DNA of 64,000 nucleotides from CAWCXF01 sp963799455 (GTDB lineage: Bacteria; Pseudomonadota; Alphaproteobacteria; Rhodobacterales; Rhodobacteraceae), in contig CAWCXF010000008.1 of assembly GCA_963799455.1 (NCBI GenBank), positions 744,001 to 808,000 of the forward strand, read 5' to 3'. Below the pieces are notes generated by a model. It did no database searches. It worked only from the letters and a program-made list of their open reading frames with translations, and was not told the DNA's origin. This document shows positions 45,412 to 53,458 of this stretch, piece after piece. Positions within the stretch are counted from its first letter, which is position 1. The number at the start of each line of letters is the position of its first letter. A program made the position numbers and the translations under genes.

Positions 45412-46386
45412 TCAGCCCATCTCGTCGGCGGCGGGGCCGTAGAAGTCCGACGGCTGGAACTCACCCACGTTCTCCTGGGTGATCAGCTCGGCGTCCTGGT
45501 ACTGGAGCTCGGGGATGTCGCCGCCCTCGCCGTCCATCACCTGGATCGCCTGCTCGACCGCCATCTGCCCCATCTTGTAGGGGATCTGCGCCATGGTCGC
45601 CTGGACCAGCCCCTCCTCGATGGCGTCGAACATCGTCGGGAAGCCGTCGATGCCGACCGAGATGATCTCGGTGCCGGCCTGCTGCGCCGCCTTCGCCGCG
45701 CCCAGCGCCATCGCGTCGCTCTCGCCGAACACGGCCTTGAGTTCGGGGTTGGCGGTCAGGATGTTCTGCGCCGCCTTGTAGGCCTCGTTCTCGTCCCAGT
45801 TGGCGGTCTGCGTGGCCACGACCTCGATGTCGGGATACTCGGCCAGCGCCTCCTCGCAGCCCTGGGTGCGCTGCTGCTCCGCGGTGGAGCCGAGCACGCC
45901 CTTCAGGATCGCGATCTGCCCCTCGCCGCCGATCTGGTCGAACATCCAGGTGCACAACTCGCGCGCGGCCTTGACGCTGTCGGTGGCGATGAAGGTCTCG
46001 AGCTCGCCGTCGCCCCCCTCGGGACGCTGGTCAACCGCGATCACGGGCACGCCCGCATCGTTGGCCGCCTTCACGCCTGCCGCCGCGGCGGTCGAGTCCT
46101 GCGAGATGAAGATCAGCGCGCCGGGCTGCTGCACCAGCAGGTTCTGGATCTGGTTGATCTGCTCGCGCGAGTTGTTGTTGGCCGAGGCCACGTTCAGCTC
46201 GTAGCCCGCGGCTTCGGCCGCCTCGCGCATCCCGTCCACCGCCGCCACGTAGAACAGCGACTTCTGGTCGGCCACCGACACCGCGATGGTGGGCTTGTCC
46301 TGCGCCTGGGCCAGCGCGGGCGCCAGGGCCAGGGTGCAGGTCGCAGCGAGAAAGCCCCGCCGCAGGATCATCGTCTTCGACGTCAC
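45412..46386 (-). CDS. Sugar-type ABC transporter, substrate-binding protein (RbsB-like, transporter 2)
   Basis: A 324-residue periplasmic protein. I chose the GTG at 46386 because GGAGGAG lies seven bases before it; a TTG two codons upstream is too close to that site. The signal peptide runs to LAPALAQAQ. The mature protein starts DKPTIAVSVADQKSLFYVAA, with the RbsB ligand elements NNNSREQINQIQNLL and VIAVDQRPEGG. The ligand is probably a monosaccharide or polyol. It is followed by ATPase and permease genes in the usual order. Confidence 0.92.
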   Translation of the reverse strand: MTSKTMILRRGFLAATCTLALAPALAQAQDKPTIAVSVADQKSLFYVAAVDGMREAAEAAGYELNVASANNNSREQINQIQNLLVQQPGALIFISQDSTAAAAGVKAANDAGVPVIAVDQRPEGGDGELETFIATDSVKAARELCTWMFDQIGGEGQIAILKGVLGSTAEQQRTQGCEEALAEYPDIEVVATQTANWDENEAYKAAQNILTANPELKAVFGESDAMALGAAKAAQQAGTEIISVGIDGFPTMFDAIEEGLVQATMAQIPYKMGQMAVEQAIQVMDGEGGDIPELQYQDAELITQENVGEFQPSDFYGPAADEMG

Positions 46387-46465
46387 AGCCAATCTCCTCC
46401 TTCGTTGGTGGCCGTCGCCCCCGAGGACGTTCCCGCGGGGGGCCGTTCCGTCGTCGCGGCCGCGA

Positions 46466-47143
46466 TCAGCCCGCCGGCGCGCGACCCTCCAGGCGTCCCT
46501 TCAGGGCCGCCATGAACCGAGCCGCCTGCGCGCCGTCGATGGCGCGGTGGTCGCAGGTCAGCGTCATCTCGCAGATCGGCCGCCACTCGGGGTCGCCGCC
46601 GTTCCAGACCTGGCGCCGCACCGTGGCGCCGACCGCGAGGATCGCGACCTGCGGCGGCGCGATGATCGCCGTGAACTGCTTGACGTCGTACATGCCGAGG
46701 TTCGACAGCGTGAACGTCCCGCCGGTCACGTCGGCGACCGAGACCGATCCCTCGCGCACCTTCGACACCAGCGTGCGGCGCTGCTCGACGATCTCTCCCA
46801 GCGACAGGGTGTCGGCACTGCGGATCACCGGCACCGTGAGCCCGCGCTCGGCGGCGACCGCGAGGCCCATGTTGACCTCGTCGTACTCGATCACGGCGTC
46901 GTCGCGCCAATGGGCGTTGGCGTAGGGGTGCTCGGCCAGCGTCTTGGCGCAGTCCGACAGGATCACGTCGGTCAGCGTCACGCCGTCGCCGCGCCGGCCG
47001 TCGGCGGCCTCCATGTCGACCTCGAGCACGACGTCGAACATCGGCGCCTGCCACGCGGTCACCATGTGCCGCGCCATCAGCTTCAGCGTCTTGGTCAGCG
47101 GCCGCTCGCGGCCCTGCGGCTCCATCTCGCCCATCTTGGTCAT
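46466..47143 (-). CDS. 2-oxoacid dehydrogenase E2 catalytic domain without lipoyl domain
   Basis: Only 225 residues: the acyltransferase core of the E2 family with MARHMVTAWQAPMFDVVLEV at the start, the LTVPVIRSAD strand, FTLSNLGMYDV, and the catalytic DHRAIDGAQAARF near the end. Usual E2 chains (400-550 residues) carry one to three lipoyl domains, a peripheral-subunit-binding domain and this core in one polypeptide. Here the lipoyl domain is a separate gene at 49.8-50.1 kb in the same operon, and no peripheral-subunit-binding domain is seen. The start ATG at 47143 lies 12 bp from the aldolase gene. The expected reaction is transfer of an acyl group from lipoate to CoA. Confidence 0.9.
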   Translation of the reverse strand: MTKMGEMEPQGRERPLTKTLKLMARHMVTAWQAPMFDVVLEVDMEAADGRRGDGVTLTDVILSDCAKTLAEHPYANAHWRDDAVIEYDEVNMGLAVAAERGLTVPVIRSADTLSLGEIVEQRRTLVSKVREGSVSVADVTGGTFTLSNLGMYDVKQFTAIIAPPQVAILAVGATVRRQVWNGGDPEWRPICEMTLTCDHRAIDGAQAARFMAALKGRLEGRAPAG

Positions 47144-47155
47144 CGTCGGCCCCCC

Positions 47156-48019
47156 TCACGCGGCCTCGGCCAGCGCGGCTTGGCCCGCGCAACCGTAGAG
47201 CCGCATCTTCTCGACCGTGGCGTCGACCATGCGGTCGCGCCCCTCGGCCATGGCCTCCTCGAGCTGCCGGTCGCCCTTCGCCCAGACCGACTCGAAGCCG
47301 CGGCGGAAGGCGTGGCGCAGGTCGGTGTCGGCGTTGAACTTGCACACGCCCGCGGCCTTCGCGTCGTGGACCTCCTGGTCGGTCAGCCCCGAGGCGCCAT
47401 GCAGCACGAGGGGGATGCCGGTGGCATCGCGGATGTCGCGGATCCGCTGGACGTTGATGGGCTCCTGCAGGCGGTCCGGGACGACGCCGTGCACGATGCC
47501 CACCGACACGGCGAGGGTGTCGATCCCGGTCTCGGCCACGAAGCGCCGCGCCTCCTCGACGTCGGTGTAGTACTCCGACCAGTCCACCGTCTCGTCTGCG
47601 TCGGGGATCTTGCCCAGCTCGGCCTCCACGGGAACGCCGAAAGCGTGGGCGATCTCCACCACCTTGCGCGTGGTGGCGATGTTCTCCTCGAAGGGCAGGT
47701 GCGCTCCGTCGTACATCACCGAAGCGCAGCCCAGCCGGATCGCCTCCATCACCTCGTCCCACGACCCGTGGTCCAGGTGGATCACGTAGCGGGCGCTCGA
47801 CGCCTCGGCGACGCGGCGCGTCAGCTCGAAGGCGCGCCGCAGGCCGACATGCGGGATCAGGGCGCGGCCGAGCTGGAGGAACACCGGCGCCTCGGCGCGC
47901 TCGGCGGCCCAGACCAACGCCTCGGCGGTCTCCTCGTTGTGCATGTTGAAGGCACCCACCGCGTAGCCGCCCTGGCGGGCGTTCTCGATGATGGTGCGGG
48001 GATCGGCCTGCGTCGTCAT
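47156..48019 (-). CDS. Class II ketose-bisphosphate-type aldolase
   Basis: A 287-residue zinc aldolase of the FbaA/KbaY/GatY family. The start VGAFNMHNEETAEALVWAAE and the metal/active-site block VIHLDHGSWDEV (Asp83, His84) are clear; further histidines lie in VSVGIVHGVVP and LVLHGASGL. It starts in the stop of the GlpD-like gene (ATGA). It should split a ketose phosphate into DHAP and an aldehyde or similar carbonyl. The residues after the active-site block differ from typical fructose-bisphosphate aldolases, so the second phosphate may not be required. Confidence 0.9.
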   Translation of the reverse strand: MTTQADPRTIIENARQGGYAVGAFNMHNEETAEALVWAAERAEAPVFLQLGRALIPHVGLRRAFELTRRVAEASSARYVIHLDHGSWDEVMEAIRLGCASVMYDGAHLPFEENIATTRKVVEIAHAFGVPVEAELGKIPDADETVDWSEYYTDVEEARRFVAETGIDTLAVSVGIVHGVVPDRLQEPINVQRIRDIRDATGIPLVLHGASGLTDQEVHDAKAAGVCKFNADTDLRHAFRRGFESVWAKGDRQLEEAMAEGRDRMVDATVEKMRLYGCAGQAALAEAA

Positions 48020-49794
48020 TGGTCCAGTCCTTCGAGGTTGCGGGCCCCGTTCACCGCGTCCGCGCGCCCCAGCGCGTCCGTGGTGTGGTTCGGGGTCGGG
48101 GTGTCGACCACGGCATCCGCCGCGGCGGGGTCGGGCCGGGGGGCACGGTTCGGCACGTCGAAGCGGCGCACATAGCGGCGGTAGGCGTCGACCTCGCGCG
48201 CCACGCGCGCCACGTCCCAGCCTTGCCGCTCGGCGAGGATCCACGCCGCGCGCTCCACCACGTCGAGGCCGCAGGTCGCGTTCAGCCCGACCATGACCCG
48301 CCGGATCAGCGCGTCGGTCAGCGTCCGGCAGAACTCGGTCTCGTAGGTGTAGGCCAGCTCCGCGCCGATCGCGCCGCTGTCGGGGTCGAACGGCTCCAGG
48401 AGCCCCCCCTCCGCGCGCCCCAGCGCCAGGATGTCCGCGGCGCGGGCGCCGTAGACGTCGACCAGTCGATCCACGGTCGCCTCGGGCACGTCGCCCGGCG
48501 CCTTGAGGTCGGCGCGGAACGCACCCCAGTCGCCCACGCGCGCGCCGGGGAACGGTGTCGTCCGCGTGGTGCAGCGCGGGGCCTTCCTCCCGAGCCGCTT
48601 GAACACGGCGTCGACGGTCTCCTCGGCGAGGCTGCGGTAGGTGGTGAGTTTGCCGCCGATGATCGACACGAGCCCCTCTCGCTCGGGCGCGTGGTCGTGG
48701 ATCACGTGGCTGCGCGGGACCTTCCACTCCGACTGGGCGGGCACGTAGGGCAGCGGCCGCACGCCGCTGTAGGTGTAGAGGATGTCGTCCTCGGTCAGGT
48801 TCGCCCCGGGGATCAGGCTGTTGACCTCGCCCAGGAGGTAGCCGACCTCGACGTCGTCGGCCATGGCGGTATCGGGGTCGTCATCGAACTTCTTGTCGGT
48901 GGTGCCGATCAGGTAGCGCCGCCCCCACGGGATCACGAGCACCAGCCGCCCATCGGAGCGGGACTCGTAGTAGATCACGTCGTCGGGCGCGCCGGGGAAC
49001 GGGTCCACGATCAGGTGGCTGCCCTTGGCGCCGCCGATGTGGCGCCGCCCGCCCGCGGTCTCGCCCAGCACGGAGTCCACCCACGGCCCGGCGGCGTTGA
49101 CCACGAGCCGCGCGCGCAGCGCGTGCCGCCGCCCCGTCAGCACGTCGGTGTAGCGCACGCCGCGCACGGCGCCGCCCTCCTCCACGAAGCCGTCGACCTT
49201 GGCGTGGGTGAAGATGCGCGCCCCGTCGGCATGGGCGGCCAGCGCCACCTCGGCGCAGAGCCGCTCGGACCACACGACCTGCCCGTCCATGAAGATCGCG
49301 CAGCCCCGCAGCCCGTCGGCGTTGATGCCCGGGAAGCGGCGGATCGCGTCCTCGCGCGACAGCACCTTGTGGTTCGCCGTGGTCTTGTCGAACGACAGGA
49401 CGTCGTAGGTCACCATGCCGGCCCGGATCGTCCACGGCCCGCGCTGGTTGTGGCGGTAGAACGGGATCATCAGCGGCACCGGCTTCACGAGGTGCGGCGC
49501 CAGGCGGAACAACAGTTCGCGCTCGCGCAGCGACTCCCGCACCAGTCGGATGTCGCCCTGCTCGAGGTAGCGCAGCCCGCCGTGGATCAGTCGGCCCGAC
49601 CAGCTCGACGTGCCCGAGCCGATGTCCTCCTTCTCGACCAGCGCCACGCGCAGGCCGCGCGCGGCGGCGTCGCGGGCGATGCCGGCGCCGTTGATCCCGG
49701 CGCCGACCACCACGAGGTCGAACACGTCCTCGGGGGAGGGCGCGTCGGCGCGCCGCTCTTCGGTCGTGATGGTGTCGCCGGGATGCTGGGTCAT
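48016..49794 (-). CDS. GlpD-like FAD-dependent polyol/glycerol-phosphate dehydrogenase
   Basis: A 592-residue flavoprotein starting at the ATG at 49794. The FAD fold is VVVGAGINGAGIARDAAARG; the GlpD signature SGRLIHGGLRYLEQGDIRLV and the C-terminal DAO_C domain (YTYETEFCRTLTDALIRR, then GLDVVERAAWIL) are present. About 50 extra C-terminal residues are low-complexity. Family members oxidise sn-glycerol 3-phosphate, or erythritol 4-phosphate in EryB-type enzymes, and donate electrons to quinone at the membrane. Context with an FGGY kinase and an aldolase favours a polyol phosphate. Which polyol cannot be read from sequence. Confidence 0.9.
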   Translation of the reverse strand: MTQHPGDTITTEERRADAPSPEDVFDLVVVGAGINGAGIARDAAARGLRVALVEKEDIGSGTSSWSGRLIHGGLRYLEQGDIRLVRESLRERELLFRLAPHLVKPVPLMIPFYRHNQRGPWTIRAGMVTYDVLSFDKTTANHKVLSREDAIRRFPGINADGLRGCAIFMDGQVVWSERLCAEVALAAHADGARIFTHAKVDGFVEEGGAVRGVRYTDVLTGRRHALRARLVVNAAGPWVDSVLGETAGGRRHIGGAKGSHLIVDPFPGAPDDVIYYESRSDGRLVLVIPWGRRYLIGTTDKKFDDDPDTAMADDVEVGYLLGEVNSLIPGANLTEDDILYTYSGVRPLPYVPAQSEWKVPRSHVIHDHAPEREGLVSIIGGKLTTYRSLAEETVDAVFKRLGRKAPRCTTRTTPFPGARVGDWGAFRADLKAPGDVPEATVDRLVDVYGARAADILALGRAEGGLLEPFDPDSGAIGAELAYTYETEFCRTLTDALIRRVMVGLNATCGLDVVERAAWILAERQGWDVARVAREVDAYRRYVRRFDVPNRAPRPDPAAADAVVDTPTPNHTTDALGRADAVNGARNLEGLDQ

Positions 49795-49834
49795 GGTCGC
49801 GATCGCTCGCTCGGGGCGCCGGGGCCGGGTGGGA

Positions 49835-50077
49835 TCAGTCTTCGGTCTCGATGATCGCCAGCACGCTGCGGACCTTGGCCTCCTCGCCCTGCTGGACGAC
49901 GATCTCCGCAAGCGTGCCGGTCGCCGGGCTCTCCAGCTCCTGCGTGGCCTTCTCGGCCTCGATCTCGGCCAGCGGCTCGTCCTCCTTGACTGGGTCGCCC
50001 ACCTTCTTCAGCCACTCCGTGACCGTGCCCTCGCTCATCCCCATGCCCCACTGGGGCAGCAGCACTTCCACTCGCAT
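49835..50077 (-). CDS. Stand-alone lipoyl-domain carrier protein
   Basis: An 80-residue protein that is one biotinyl/lipoyl domain: VEVLLPQWGMGMSEGTVTEW, the lipoyl-lysine in IEAEKATQELESP (about residue 42), and GTLAEIVVQQGEEAKV. The ATG at 50077 follows a strong GGAGGACC site. In ordinary complexes this domain is fused to E2. Here it is encoded between E1 beta and the GlpD-like gene, with the E2 core two genes farther on. It would shuttle acyl groups from E1 to E2 as a free protein, much like GcvH does in glycine cleavage. Confidence 0.9.
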   Translation of the reverse strand: MRVEVLLPQWGMGMSEGTVTEWLKKVGDPVKEDEPLAEIEAEKATQELESPATGTLAEIVVQQGEEAKVRSVLAIIETED

Positions 50078-50091
50078 CGATGGTCCTCCTG

Positions 50092-51111
50092 TCAGGCGTG
50101 GTGGTTGCGGCGATCCTCGCACGCGGCCTCGATGGCCGCGGCGATCTTCGCCTCCGTGGGATACATCTGGGACTCCAGCGCGGGGCTGAAGGGGATCTGC
50201 ATGTTGGCCGCGGCGACCCGCTTGATCGGCGCGCGCAGGGCGCCGAACGCCTCGTCGGCCACGACTGCGGCGATCTCGGCGGCCGCGCCGCAGGTGCGGT
50301 GCGCAGGCTCCGCCACCACGAGGCGGCCGGTCTTGTTCACCGACTCCACGATCGTCCGGGTGTCGAGCGGGGCCAGCGTGCGCGGGTCGATCACCTCGGC
50401 CTGGATGCCCTTCTCCTCGGCCAGCCGCTCCGCCGCCTTCAGCGCCAGCGGCAGAGAGCCCGAGATGCCCACCACGGTGACGTCGGAGCCCTCGCGCCGG
50501 ATGCGGGCCTTGCCGAAGGGGATGCGGTATTCGGCCTCGTCGACTTCCTCCTTCAGGCCCCAGAGCGGCACCGCCTCGAAGATCAGCACCGGGTCGTCGC
50601 TGTCGACGGCCGAGCGCAGCAGGCCCTTCGCGTCCGAGGCCGAGGCCGGCGCGATGACCTTCAGGCCCGGCACGTTCATGAACATCGGATAGGGCCGGTC
50701 GGAGTGGTGCGCGCCGGTGTTGAGCCCGTAGAACATGGCGGAGCGGAACACGACGGGGATCGAGCTCTGCCCGCCGAACATGTAGCGGTTCTTGGCCGCC
50801 TGGTTCACGAGCTGGTCCATCGCCATGTAGAGGAAGCTGGAGTAGGACAGGTCCACGATGGGCCTGAGCCCGGTCATCGCCGCCCCGATCGCGGCGCCCA
50901 CGATGGCCTCCTCGGCGATCGGCGTGTTGCGGATCCGCGCGCGGCCGAACTCCTCCACGAAGTCGCCGCGCTCGGCCCGCTGCTTGCCGCCGCCGGTGGT
51001 GCCGTAGACGTTGGCCTCGACGTCCTCGCCGATGATGATGACGCGCTCGTCGGCCTCCATGGCCTCGCGCTGCGCGGCGCCGATCGCACCGATGTAGGTC
51101 ATCACGCTCAC
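50092..51111 (-). CDS. 2-oxoacid/acetoin dehydrogenase E1 component, beta subunit
   Basis: A 339-residue transketolase-type beta subunit (AcoB/PdhB class). It has VIIIGEDVEANVYGTTGG, RIRNTPIAEEAIVGAAIGAA, and the C-terminal domain with DPRTLAPLDTRTIVESV and EPAHRTCGAAAEI. I start it at the GTG at 51111, which overlaps the alpha-subunit stop (GTGA) and sits seven bases after GGAGG. The ATG three codons later lies too far from that site. It forms the alpha2-beta2 E1 with the next gene. No E3 gene is in the window. Confidence 0.92.
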   Translation of the reverse strand: MSVMTYIGAIGAAQREAMEADERVIIIGEDVEANVYGTTGGGKQRAERGDFVEEFGRARIRNTPIAEEAIVGAAIGAAMTGLRPIVDLSYSSFLYMAMDQLVNQAAKNRYMFGGQSSIPVVFRSAMFYGLNTGAHHSDRPYPMFMNVPGLKVIAPASASDAKGLLRSAVDSDDPVLIFEAVPLWGLKEEVDEAEYRIPFGKARIRREGSDVTVVGISGSLPLALKAAERLAEEKGIQAEVIDPRTLAPLDTRTIVESVNKTGRLVVAEPAHRTCGAAAEIAAVVADEAFGALRAPIKRVAAANMQIPFSPALESQMYPTEAKIAAAIEAACEDRRNHHA

Positions 51112-52109
51112 AGCACGTCCTCCAGAACGTACGGGTCGGTGTAGAGGTCCTCGAAGGCGACGCGGGGATCGGGGTCGTCGCTCTCCAGCGCGAAGCGCAC
51201 GCACTCCTCGACCTCGGCCTCGATCTCCTCGCGCAGCGCGTCCATCTCCTCCTGCGTGGACACGCCCTGCTCGATCAGCGCCGCGGGGAACACGATCACC
51301 GGGTCGCGCGCCAGCCAGCTGTCGCGCTCCACCGCGTCGCGGTAGTCCACGTTGATGCGCAGGCCCTCGGAGTGCTCGCGGAAGCGGTAGGTCATCACCT
51401 CGACCAGGGTCGGGCCCTCGCCGGCCCGCGCCCGCTCGGCCGCCTCGGCCACCGCCGCGTGGACCGCCAGCACGTCCTGGCCGTCGTCCACACGCACGCC
51501 GGGAAGCCCGAAACCATGAGCGCGGTCGACGATGCGCCCGGCGGTCACGGTGTGGGCCGGGGTCGATAGCGCGTAGTGGTTGTTCTCGCACAGGAAGATG
51601 ACCGGCAGCTTCCAGACGGCGGCGAGGTTCAGCGACTCGTAGAGCACGCCCTGCCCCGCCGCCCCGTCGCCGAAGAAGGTCATCGCCACGCGGTCCTCCT
51701 TGAGGACCTGCGCCGACAGGCCCGCGCCCACCGCGATCGGGATCGACGAGCCGGTGATCCCGGACTCTCCCAGGGAGCCCACCGCGTAGTCCGCGAGGTG
51801 CAGCGAGCCGCCCTTGCCCTTGCACACGCCCGTGCCCTTGCCGACGAGCTCGGCCATCAGCGGGCCCAGCCGCGAGCCCATGCCGATCGGGTGGCCGTGG
51901 CTGCGGTGGTTGCCCGTGATGTGGTCGCCCTTGCGCAGCGCCATGCACGCGCCCACGACCTGCGCCTCCTGGCCGATGCTCGTGTGGACGGTCCCGGGGA
52001 TCTGGCCGCGCTTCACCATCTTCGACGCGCGCTCGTCGAAGACGCGGATCCGCAGCATGCGCCGCTGCATCTCCAGCAGCGTCTCTTTCGGAAGCGTGCT
52101 CTGTTCCAT
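51108..52109 (-). CDS. 2-oxoacid/acetoin dehydrogenase E1 component, alpha subunit
   Basis: A 333-residue thiamine-diphosphate-binding subunit (AcoA/PdhA class). The TPP motif GDGAAGQGVLYESLNLAAVW ends in the conserved asparagines (FLCENNHYA), and NHRSHGHPIGMG and the loop FREHSEGLRI are typical. The ATG at 52109 is chosen; a TTG 24 bases upstream would add eight unconserved residues. It is the first gene of the 12-gene minus-strand operon and is divergent from the SorC regulator. Substrate could be a 2-oxoacid or an acetoin-like hydroxyketone. The length and lack of a long N-terminal extension fit the acetoin/pyruvate class more than branched-chain enzymes. Confidence 0.92.
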   Translation of the reverse strand: MEQSTLPKETLLEMQRRMLRIRVFDERASKMVKRGQIPGTVHTSIGQEAQVVGACMALRKGDHITGNHRSHGHPIGMGSRLGPLMAELVGKGTGVCKGKGGSLHLADYAVGSLGESGITGSSIPIAVGAGLSAQVLKEDRVAMTFFGDGAAGQGVLYESLNLAAVWKLPVIFLCENNHYALSTPAHTVTAGRIVDRAHGFGLPGVRVDDGQDVLAVHAAVAEAAERARAGEGPTLVEVMTYRFREHSEGLRINVDYRDAVERDSWLARDPVIVFPAALIEQGVSTQEEMDALREEIEAEVEECVRFALESDDPDPRVAFEDLYTDPYVLEDVL

Positions 52110-52130
52110 CCGTCTGTCGCCCGCTTGGTT

Positions 52131-52180
52131 CAAATGCTCATATGATGATTTTATGTATCAAGCACGGCAAGCTCGCACAA
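52131..52180 (-). promoter_or_regulatory. Promoter and candidate operator of the 12-gene operon
   Basis: An AT-rich island stands out upstream of the E1 alpha gene. On the minus strand, TTGTGC and TACATA are separated by 17 bases, a fair sigma-70 pair. Overlapping the -10 is an imperfect inverted repeat TGATACATAAAATCATCA, a likely site for the SorC-family regulator encoded divergently. The remaining gap to the regulator gene (to 52374) shows nothing further that I would call. Confidence 0.5.
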
Positions 52181-52374
52181 GAGGTAAATGTCGAGCGGGT
52201 CGTCAGACGGGTCAAACTCATGTACAGGGCGGGAGGTCGCGTGGAGGCGCCTCGACAACGGATGTTCCGGGCTGCCTGGGACGCAACGCCGCGCGGGATT
52301 CGCCGCCGCGCGGGTGGATGGAAGGAAGCGTCCGCGTCACAGACGACGCGCGCCCCAGGAGGAGGCGGTCCGTC

Positions 52375-53325
52375 ATGCGCGACCCCGACAAGACCACCAG
52401 CGAGGCAGCACGCGCCGCGTGGCTCTACTACTCGGAGGAGATGACCCAAAGCCAGGTCGCCGACCGCCTGGGCGTGAGCCGGAGCACCGTGATCCGGCTG
52501 CTGCGGCGCGCCAAGGAGAACGGGCTCGTCAAGATCTCGCTCGGCGTATCGTCGGAGATCTTCGAGGCCGAGCGCGACCTGAAGGCGCGTTTCGGGCTCG
52601 CATCCGTCCGCATCGTGCCCACCGCGCTCGACAAGGCGATGCAGCGCCGCTGGATCGGCCAAGTCGCGGCCGAGGCGCTCAACGCCCTCGTCGCGCCGGA
52701 CTCGGTCGTCGCGGTCAGCTGGGGCACGACGCTCCAAGCCATGGCCGACTCCCTCTACGGCGAGGCGCCGGTGACGGGGCTGCAGGTCGTCGCGCTGATC
52801 GGCGGGCTGCACAACGCCAGCCGCGGGACCAACCCCTACGAGGTCGCGGAGCAGCTGGGCCAATACTACAATGCCCCCGCGCACGCGCTCTACGCCCCGG
52901 TCTACGTCCTCAACGAGGCCACCGCCGAGGGGCTACGCGCCGACCCCGGGCTGCGCGAGGCGCTCGACCTCGCACGGGGCGCGGACCTCGTCGTGTTCAG
53001 CATGGGCGCGCTGCACGACGACGCGACGATGCTGAAGCTGGGCTACATCGATGTCGAGGAGAAGGCGTTCCTGGAGGCTCGCGGCGCGGTGGGCGACATC
53101 GCCTGCCGGTGGATCGACGCGGAGGGGCGGGCGGTGGAGCTGCCGCCCTCGATCCACCCCATCGGCATCTCGCTCGACGCGCTCGGCCGCATCCCCCGGC
53201 GGCTCGCGGTCGCCAGCGGCGAGGTCAAGCGCGACGTGGTCCGCGCCGGCCTGCTGGGCGGCTACGTCACGCATCTCGTGGTCGATGAGGAGACGGCCAC
53301 AGCCCTCCTGGCCGCCCCCGACTGA
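52375..53325 (+). CDS. SorC/DeoR-type sugar-binding transcriptional regulator
   Basis: A 316-residue repressor/activator. An N-terminal winged HTH (about residues 10-55, MTQSQVADRLGVSRSTVIRLL) is followed by the SorC sugar-phosphate-binding domain (SWGTTLQAMADSL, LIGGLHNASRGTNPYEVAEQL, DLVVFSMGALHDD, and VVDEETATALL at the end). Such regulators bind phosphorylated intermediates and release DNA. The ATG at 52375 follows GGAGGAGG. It sits between the divergent 12-gene operon and the second FGGY kinase and probably controls both, and perhaps the pepD operon, since the same TGATAC element occurs in all three promoter regions. EryD of erythritol operons is a functional analogue. Confidence 0.92.
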   Translation: MRDPDKTTSEAARAAWLYYSEEMTQSQVADRLGVSRSTVIRLLRRAKENGLVKISLGVSSEIFEAERDLKARFGLASVRIVPTALDKAMQRRWIGQVAAEALNALVAPDSVVAVSWGTTLQAMADSLYGEAPVTGLQVVALIGGLHNASRGTNPYEVAEQLGQYYNAPAHALYAPVYVLNEATAEGLRADPGLREALDLARGADLVVFSMGALHDDATMLKLGYIDVEEKAFLEARGAVGDIACRWIDAEGRAVELPPSIHPIGISLDALGRIPRRLAVASGEVKRDVVRAGLLGGYVTHLVVDEETATALLAAPD

Positions 53326-53340
53326 CGCACGCGCGACGGC

Positions 53341-53458
53341 GCCGACGCGCGCCCCGCCTGACCGACCCCTTGATCTCGGCCCTCCACCTGCAGCATGATA
53401 CGAATGTCGTCGGTTAGAACATATGATTCCTCCGGCGCCGACCACGGGAGGGGGCGGC
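53341..53458 (+). promoter_or_regulatory. Promoter region of FGGY kinase 2
   Basis: Between the regulator and kinase genes, TTGATC (53370) is followed after 18 bases by CATGAT, and CATGATACGAATG overlaps it. About 20 bases on lies GAACATATGATTCC. This clustering of ATGAT elements in a GC-rich genome suggests a promoter with an operator. The kinase ribosome site is GGGAGGGGG just before 53459. Confidence 0.45.
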
